This document shows, piece after piece, positions 22,866 to 28,305 of a stretch of DNA of 28,305 nt. The stretch comes from CAYGTS01 sp964352905 (GTDB lineage Bacteria > Pseudomonadota > Gammaproteobacteria > JAHCLG01). How positions within the stretch are numbered: position 1 is the first letter of the stretch; the number at the start of each line of letters is the position of its first letter. Where the stretch lies: assembly GCA_964352905.1 (NCBI GenBank), contig CAYGTS010000018.1, forward strand, positions 1 to 28,305, given 5' to 3'. The notes beneath the pieces were generated by a model that was not told the origin of the DNA, searched no databases, and saw only the letters and a list, made by a program, of their open reading frames with translations. The translations under genes were made by a program, and so were the position numbers.

Positions 22866-23690
22866 TTATAGTGTGAGTTTACTCTCCAACCCCATTTCAT
22901 TCAAAATAAACGTGGCAATTTCTTCAATCGATCGCGCTGTAGTATTGAGAAACGGAATATTTTCACGAATATAAAGGGTTTTAATCGCGTTAACTTCTGC
23001 TTCACACGTTTTAAGATTGGCATAATGGCTATCGGGACGTCGCTGTTGCCTAATTTCATGTAATTGTTTAGGTTCAATTAATAATCCGTATAATTTATTT
23101 TTATGTTGGCGCAAATAGTCTGGTAGATCAAAGTGGGGTAATTGATCTTCGGTAAACGGATAATTAGCCGCATAAGTCCCAAATTGCAAGGCTAAATACA
23201 AACTAGTTGGCGTTTTACCACAACGCGAAACGCCAATTAAAATTACTTCTGCCTGTTCGTAATAATGCGGATTTGCACCATCATCTGTCGTCATTGTATA
23301 GTTTATTGCATCAATACGATGATTATACAACTGTAAATCATGCATGCCATGGGTTTTGCCAATGCTATGCGAAGAGGGAATACCAAATTCTTGCTCTAAT
23401 TGCCCGATAAAGGTTTGAAATAGATTAATCACTAAGCCATGACATTGCTTAAATAATGCTGCAATGTCTGCTTCAATTAAGGTTGTAAAAACAATCGGTT
23501 TAATCTCTGTTTCACTAAAGTCACGATTAATTCTAGCAATCACGCTCATAGCTTTGTTATGATCGTTGATATACGGCAACGTGATTTTGTGGAATTGGAT
23601 CCGCTCAAATTGGGTTAACAAACTTTGACCTAGACTTGCTGCGGTAATACCAGTACCATCAGACACAAAATAAACGCTACGTTTTAGCAT
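22866..23690 (-). CDS. ppsR: PEP synthase regulatory protein (kinase/pyrophosphorylase)
   Basis: A 274-aa member of DUF299. It inactivates PEP synthase by ADP-dependent phosphorylation of a Thr near the catalytic His and reactivates it by phosphate-dependent removal. Seen: N-terminal VYFVSDGTGITAASLG (7-21), HSIGKTHGMHD (108-118) and the P-loop LIGVSRCGKTPTSLYLA (151-167), followed by NYPFTEDQLP. It is divergent from ppsA with 48 bp between the two starts, the expected genetic pairing. Confidence 0.95.
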   Translation of the reverse strand: MLKRSVYFVSDGTGITAASLGQSLLTQFERIQFHKITLPYINDHNKAMSVIARINRDFSETEIKPIVFTTLIEADIAALFKQCHGLVINLFQTFIGQLEQEFGIPSSHSIGKTHGMHDLQLYNHRIDAINYTMTTDDGANPHYYEQAEVILIGVSRCGKTPTSLYLALQFGTYAANYPFTEDQLPHFDLPDYLRQHKNKLYGLLIEPKQLHEIRQQRRPDSHYANLKTCEAEVNAIKTLYIRENIPFLNTTARSIEEIATFILNEMGLESKLTL

Positions 23691-23738
23691 GAAAATTAAC
23701 CTTACTAATGCAGTTTTTAAGCTTAATGGAATGATAAC

Positions 23739-26123
23739 ATGAGTAACTCAACTATTCTCTGGTTTAACCAAATCACCATGCAAGATATCGAGCAAGTAGG
23801 CGGTAAAAATGCGTCCCTTGGTGAAATGATTACCCATCTTAGCAAACTCGGTGTACAAGTTCCCAACGGTTTTGCAACCACTGCAAATGCGTTTAAGCAA
23901 TTTATTATTGAAAATAATTTACATGATTTCATTAATACAACCCTAACGTCGTTAAATGTTGATGATATTACTGCATTAACACAAGCCGGCAAGAAGATCC
24001 GCAAAGCTGTCTTACAGGCTAAGTTACCTCTTAATTTAACGGCTGATCTTAAACAAGCTTACCAGCAACTTTGTGCTGAAAACGGCAATCATATCAGTGT
24101 TGCGGTGCGATCTTCTGCAACCGCTGAAGATTTACCGAATGCCTCGTTTGCAGGCCAACAAGAATCGATTTTAAATGTGACCGGTATTGAAAATGTACTT
24201 GTGGCAATTAAGCAGGTGTTTGCTTCACTCTACAACGACCGCGCAATCGCTTATCGTGTTCATCAAGGCTTTGATCACGAGCATGTTTATTTATCAGCCG
24301 GGATCCAATTAATGGTGCGCAGTGATCTGGGATCTTCTGGCGTACTGTTCACCATTGATACCGAATCTGGTTTTGAAAACGTGATTTTCATCACATCAAG
24401 CTATGGCTTAGGCGAATGTGTTGTACAAGGCAGTGTTAACCCTGATGAATTTTATGTATTTAAAGAAAATATTTTAAAAAATAAACCCGCGATTATTCGC
24501 CGTAGTATTGGTTCTAAAAAGATTAAAATGATCTATAAAGAACATGATACCGAAAATTTTACACAAACCGTAGCGGTTGCCGATCCTCAGCAATTACAAT
24601 TTAGCTTAAACGATCATGAAATCGAATTTTTAGCCAAACAAGCTTTATTAATTGAACAACATTACCAACGCCCAATGGATATTGAGTGGGCTAAAGATGG
24701 TAACACCGAAAAAATTTATATTTTGCAAGCACGTCCCGAAACGGTTGAAAGCCAGAAAACGGGTAATAGTATCCAACGTTTTGAAATACAAAACCGCGGT
24801 AAGGTATTATGTTCTGGTCGCGCAATTGGCCAGCAATTAGGTATAGGGGTGGCGAAGGTTGTCAGCAGCTTGGCTGAAATTAGCCACATTCAAGCAGGTG
24901 ATGTATTAGTTACTGATATGACCGATCCGGATTGGGAGCCTGTCATGAAAAAAGCCGCAGCGATTGTCACGAATCGCGGTGGTCGTACTTGTCATGCCGC
25001 GATTATTGCACGCGAATTAGGCATTCCCGCCGTAGTTGGTTGTAATAATGCCACAGCAGTGATTAGTAACAACCAAAAAATTTCGGTCAGCTGCGCAGAA
25101 GGTGACACGGGTGTGATTTATCAAGGTGAAATTGAATATAAAACTAAGACTATTAATCTGGGAAAACTGCCCGATTTACCCGTAAAAATCATGATGAATG
25201 TTGCACACCCTGATCGTGCGTTTGATTTTGCTAAGATTCCTAACAGTGGCATTGGTCTTGCCAGAGTGGAATTTATTGTGAGTAATAATATCGGCATTCA
25301 CCCGCAAGCGATTTTAAATTACGATAAATTAGATAGCCCACTTAAAAAGCAAATTCAAATCGCAACCGCCGCTTATGCTAATCCAAAAAAATTTTTTATT
25401 GAAAAATTAACTGAAGGTATTGCCACCCTGGCTGCGGCATTTTATCCTAAACCGGTTATTGTGCGCCTATCTGATTTTAAATCCAATGAATACAAAAAAT
25501 TATTAGGTGGTCGTGATTACGAGCCGGATGAGGAAAACCCGATGCTTGGTTTTCGCGGTGCATCACGTTATATTGCACCCTCTTTTAAAGCCTGTTTTGC
25601 GCTTGAGTGCCAAGCGATCAAAAAAGTGCGCAACGACATGGGATTGAAAAATGTTGAAATCATGATCCCCTTTGTGCGAACGCTTAATGAAGCACAAAAA
25701 ATTATTACGGTTTTAAAAGATAATGGGCTTGAACGTGGCCAAGATGACTTGAAAATAATTATGATGTGTGAAATTCCCTCAAATGCGTTACTAGCCGATG
25801 AGTTTTTAAATTACTTCGATGGTTTTTCAATTGGCTCGAATGATTTAACACAATTAACGTTAGGGCTTGATCGTGATTCAGCCTTAGTGGCTAGTGAGTT
25901 TGATGAACGCGATTTGGCTGTTAAAAAATTATTATCAATGGCTATTAGCGCATGCCTGAAACGTGATAAGTATATTGGTATTTGTGGACAAGGCCCATCC
26001 GATCACCCTGATTTTGCCGAGTGGCTGATTGAACAAGGTATCACCAGCATGTCGCTGAATCCTGATTCAGTCTTGGAAACTTATTTGTATTTAGGGCAAT
26101 TGCTGCCGAAACGGGAAGGTTAA
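23739..26123 (+). CDS. ppsA: Phosphoenolpyruvate synthase
   Basis: A 794-aa enzyme that makes PEP from pyruvate and ATP (with AMP and phosphate as by-products), the entry step of gluconeogenesis. Domains: N-terminal PPDK-type ATP-binding domain (GGKNASLGEM at about 22-31, VRSSATAEDLPNASFAGQQ near 123-141), the central phosphohistidine domain with GGRTCHAAIIARELG (catalytic H419, with the adjacent Thr being the PpsR target), and the C-terminal TIM barrel (MLGFRGASRY, GSNDLTQLTLGLDRD, and C749 in GICGQGPSDHP). The length is normal. A good start sits 48 bp from ppsR; recQ follows 34 bp after the stop. Confidence 0.97.
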   Translation: MSNSTILWFNQITMQDIEQVGGKNASLGEMITHLSKLGVQVPNGFATTANAFKQFIIENNLHDFINTTLTSLNVDDITALTQAGKKIRKAVLQAKLPLNLTADLKQAYQQLCAENGNHISVAVRSSATAEDLPNASFAGQQESILNVTGIENVLVAIKQVFASLYNDRAIAYRVHQGFDHEHVYLSAGIQLMVRSDLGSSGVLFTIDTESGFENVIFITSSYGLGECVVQGSVNPDEFYVFKENILKNKPAIIRRSIGSKKIKMIYKEHDTENFTQTVAVADPQQLQFSLNDHEIEFLAKQALLIEQHYQRPMDIEWAKDGNTEKIYILQARPETVESQKTGNSIQRFEIQNRGKVLCSGRAIGQQLGIGVAKVVSSLAEISHIQAGDVLVTDMTDPDWEPVMKKAAAIVTNRGGRTCHAAIIARELGIPAVVGCNNATAVISNNQKISVSCAEGDTGVIYQGEIEYKTKTINLGKLPDLPVKIMMNVAHPDRAFDFAKIPNSGIGLARVEFIVSNNIGIHPQAILNYDKLDSPLKKQIQIATAAYANPKKFFIEKLTEGIATLAAAFYPKPVIVRLSDFKSNEYKKLLGGRDYEPDEENPMLGFRGASRYIAPSFKACFALECQAIKKVRNDMGLKNVEIMIPFVRTLNEAQKIITVLKDNGLERGQDDLKIIMMCEIPSNALLADEFLNYFDGFSIGSNDLTQLTLGLDRDSALVASEFDERDLAVKKLLSMAISACLKRDKYIGICGQGPSDHPDFAEWLIEQGITSMSLNPDSVLETYLYLGQLLPKREG

Positions 26124-26157
26124 GCCTGGTGTCGCTAAAACAGTAATTGAGATCACG

Positions 26158-28239
26158 ATGAATAATCTACACACCGATGAAGCAACCTTACTCAACATAT
26201 TAAAAAACCAGTTTGGCTTTGATAACTTTCGTCCTTTGCAATTGCAAATCATTCAAACACTATTACAAGAAAAAACCTTGCTGTGTATTCAGCCAACAGG
26301 TTATGGAAAATCATTATTGTACCAATTGCCCGCCGTGTTGTTCGGTGGTTTAACCTTGGTGATTTCACCGTTGCTGGCATTAATGCGCGATCAAATTAAT
26401 CATTTAAATAAGCGTTTTAATATTGCAGCCGCTGCAATCAATAGTGATCAAGATCAATTGCAAAATCGCGAAGCAGCACTGGCAGCCAAGGCAGGAAGTT
26501 TAAAATTATTATTTATTGCACCTGAGCAATTAAATGATATTTCGCGCAATCAATTTTTAGCGTCGCTTAATATTAGCATGATTGTCATCGATGAAGCGCA
26601 TTGTATTTCTTCATGGGGGCATGATTTTCGCCCCAGTTATCGTGAAATTATTCACTTTGTTAAACAGCTAAAAAAACTTAACAACGATTTGTATATTCTC
26701 GCTCTCACAGCAACCGCCGATCATAAAACCGAACAAGATATTGCCGCACAAATTCAAATGAACGATCATACAATAAGCGTTAATCGTGCCAGCATGAGTC
26801 GTGATAATTTATTTTTATCGCGGATAATGTGTGATGGTAAAGCACATAAATTAGCAACCCTTACAAAACTGCTTACACAATTATCTGGGCAAGGTATTAT
26901 TTATTGTGCCACACGCGAAAATACCGAAATTGTCGCTGAATTTTTGCAATCAAAAAAAATTAATGCCGTGGCTTATCATGCTGGATTGGTTAGTAATATT
27001 AAGCAAAAATTGCAACAAGGTTACATTAATAATCAATATCAAATTATTGCGGCAACTAATGCGTTAGGTATGGGGATTGATAAACCTGATGTGCGCTTTA
27101 TTATTCATTTTGACATTCCTGGCTCGATCACGGCTTATTATCAAGAAATTGGTCGTGCCGGGCGTGATGGCGAAAAATCCCATGCCATTTTACTTTTTGA
27201 TGGGAGTGATGAAAAAATTCAACGTTATTTTATTGATTCATCCCAACCGTCATTGCAAGATTTTACGACGACCTTAACCGTTATTAGCCAATCACCGCAA
27301 TCATTAGCACTGAATGATATTAAACGATTAACCGGTTTACACCCAACACGTATAACTTTGGTTATTGCAGAATTAGTTGAGCAAGGTTTTCTTGAGAAAA
27401 AGTCACATCAGCGTAAGCAGGTTTACACACTCCTTAACAATCATAAAAAACCAAACCTTGATCGTTACCATAATCAATATAGCGTGAAAACGCGCGAATT
27501 AAGGAATATGCTTAACTACGCAACCAGTGACATTAAATGTTTCATGAATACGTTAACCCGTTCATTAGGCGATCCCAATTCACAAGCTTGCCAACACTGT
27601 GCCAAGTGTCTTCGCCTACCCTTCGATATTGCTGTGACAAAACAGGATTTAGCAAACATTGAGCAATGGCTTGAACAGCGCAGTGTGACGATTAATGCCG
27701 CACGCATGCACCAACAAGAACAAGGTATCGCCGTGTTAGATGGCACTTTGCGCGGCAAACAATTTATTCAGTTTATGCGTGATCGTTCCACTAACCAGGA
27801 AGCATTAACCCTGGAGTTGTGGCAATTATTGCAACAAAAATTAGCCCCCATTACGGCTCAACATAAAATCAGTTGCATTATACCGTTACCTTCACGCACC
27901 TGGCTCACTCGCGATTCTTTTGCAAAAAAAATGGCTAAGCATTTAAATGTGCCTGTAAAATTAGATTTATTAATATGGCAAGAAGAACCTGCACAGCGCC
28001 AAGGTGAACTGCTTAACAATGATCAACGCCTCTTTAATGTTAAAGATAAGATGGCACTTAAGCGACAAACTAAAATGGATCCGGGCATGATTATTTTACT
28101 CGATGATTATATTGGATCGGGGCACACCGTTGCAGAAGCAATGCGGGTGTTGCGCAAACTAGCTCAGGTTAATAATCCGATCATGCCGTTTACCATTGCT
28201 AAAATTAAATGGCGTTTGGGGCATAAGGGGATGGTTTGA
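26158..28239 (+). CDS. recQ: RecQ-family ATP-dependent DNA helicase with C-terminal PRTase-like region
   Basis: A 693-aa 3'-5' helicase. Motif I QPTGYGKS (45-52), motif II DEAH (145-148) in VIDEAHCISSWGHDFRP with the RecQ aromatic loop, motif V/VI GMGIDKPDV and QEIGRAGRDG, then a winged helix and Cys zinc motif (C461, then CQHCAKC). The last 120 residues hold LLDDYIGSGHT (about 647-657), a PRPP-binding-like loop seen in a subset of proteobacterial RecQ proteins, in place of an HRDC domain. It is probably co-transcribed with ppsA (34 bp apart). It would act in recombination and fork repair. Confidence 0.9.
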   Translation: MNNLHTDEATLLNILKNQFGFDNFRPLQLQIIQTLLQEKTLLCIQPTGYGKSLLYQLPAVLFGGLTLVISPLLALMRDQINHLNKRFNIAAAAINSDQDQLQNREAALAAKAGSLKLLFIAPEQLNDISRNQFLASLNISMIVIDEAHCISSWGHDFRPSYREIIHFVKQLKKLNNDLYILALTATADHKTEQDIAAQIQMNDHTISVNRASMSRDNLFLSRIMCDGKAHKLATLTKLLTQLSGQGIIYCATRENTEIVAEFLQSKKINAVAYHAGLVSNIKQKLQQGYINNQYQIIAATNALGMGIDKPDVRFIIHFDIPGSITAYYQEIGRAGRDGEKSHAILLFDGSDEKIQRYFIDSSQPSLQDFTTTLTVISQSPQSLALNDIKRLTGLHPTRITLVIAELVEQGFLEKKSHQRKQVYTLLNNHKKPNLDRYHNQYSVKTRELRNMLNYATSDIKCFMNTLTRSLGDPNSQACQHCAKCLRLPFDIAVTKQDLANIEQWLEQRSVTINAARMHQQEQGIAVLDGTLRGKQFIQFMRDRSTNQEALTLELWQLLQQKLAPITAQHKISCIIPLPSRTWLTRDSFAKKMAKHLNVPVKLDLLIWQEEPAQRQGELLNNDQRLFNVKDKMALKRQTKMDPGMIILLDDYIGSGHTVAEAMRVLRKLAQVNNPIMPFTIAKIKWRLGHKGMV

Positions 28240-28244
28240 ATCAC

Positions 28245-28256
28245 TGCTGATATCAG
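28245..28256. repeat. Perfect 12-bp palindrome after recQ
   Basis: GCTGATATCAGC begins six bases after the recQ stop and leads into a repeat copy at the window edge. There is no T-run, so a terminator role is unsure. Confidence 0.5.
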
Positions 28257-28259
28257 CAA

Positions 28260-28305
28260 TTCCCGGTGTAGCGAGGAACAGCCATATTTGGGCAATCTCA
28301 CATTA
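28260..28305 (+). repeat. MITE-like repeat, copy 7 (window edge)
   Basis: GTGTAGCGAGGAACAGCC followed by ATATTTGGGC matches the minus-strand reading of 1-48 (CTGTAGATGGGAACGCCC, ATATTTGGGC) with several changes. It is in the opposite orientation to copy 1. The outer end is not clear, and the element continues past the window. Confidence 0.5.

Noticed and set aside
1..28305. tRNA, rRNA or prophage genes
   Set aside because: No cloverleaf-like sequence, rRNA segment or phage structural gene was recognised by eye on either strand; a tRNAscan/Rfam run would be needed to exclude small RNAs.

Overview
The window looks like chromosomal DNA of an A+T-rich gammaproteobacterium. The NrdA with two ATP-cones, the divergent ppsR/ppsA pair, the RecQ type, the low GC and the load of decayed insertion sequences would suit a host-associated Legionellales-type organism (Legionella/Coxiella/Berkiella relatives). 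That placement is inference from protein style; no rRNA or other marker is present.

Layout. (1) 1-4146: end of a small mobile repeat, then nrdA-nrdB (class Ia ribonucleotide reductase) closed by a clear terminator. (2) 4150-6712: an unrecognised pair of in-frame ORFs (4374-5927) that may be one gene split by a TGA, and a GNAT-like gene on the minus strand. (3) 6833-9767: a transposon graveyard. A MITE with an exact 8-bp duplication abuts an IS66-type remnant (nonsense mutation plus 3' truncation), followed by an IS1202-group (ISNCY) element whose transposase carries one in-frame TGA and which holds a dense palindromic island. (4) 9841-11508: a long-form N-acyl-D-amino-acid deacylase-like amidohydrolase. 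(5) 11595-22837: a compact, very A+T-rich set of 12 genes that reads as an uncharacterised small-molecule biosynthetic cluster. On the plus strand it has a heme-oxygenase-like diiron oxidase (HDO), a BtaA/DUF3419 aminocarboxypropyl transferase and an Asp/Asn-hydroxylase-type 2-oxoglutarate (2OG) oxygenase. On the minus strand, in transcription order, it has an unknown protein, a second 2OG oxygenase, an SDR, a stand-alone adenylating enzyme, an ICMT-like membrane protein, a DUF3050 HDO-like protein, an ABM-domain protein, an MFS exporter and an ATP-grasp ligase. (6) 22866-28239: ppsR divergent from ppsA, then recQ.

How it may work together. The two convergent arms supply amino-acid activation (PaaK-like adenylation, ATP-grasp ligation), several iron-dependent oxidations, SAM-dependent modification, NAD(P) redox chemistry and export. 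This is the usual toolkit for a modified amino acid or small peptide, with logic reminiscent of the Streptomyces bes pathway but a different gene content. The product is unknown. A good sigma-70-type promoter (TTGACA, 17 bp, GATACT) with a leader hairpin precedes the long minus-strand operon.

A family of short palindromic elements with GTAACTnnTCAC-like ends occurs at least seven times, including both window edges. It supplies intergenic DNA, stop codons and hairpins between genes. Its ends and 8-bp duplication match IS66-family behaviour, so it is probably an IS66-derived MITE family.
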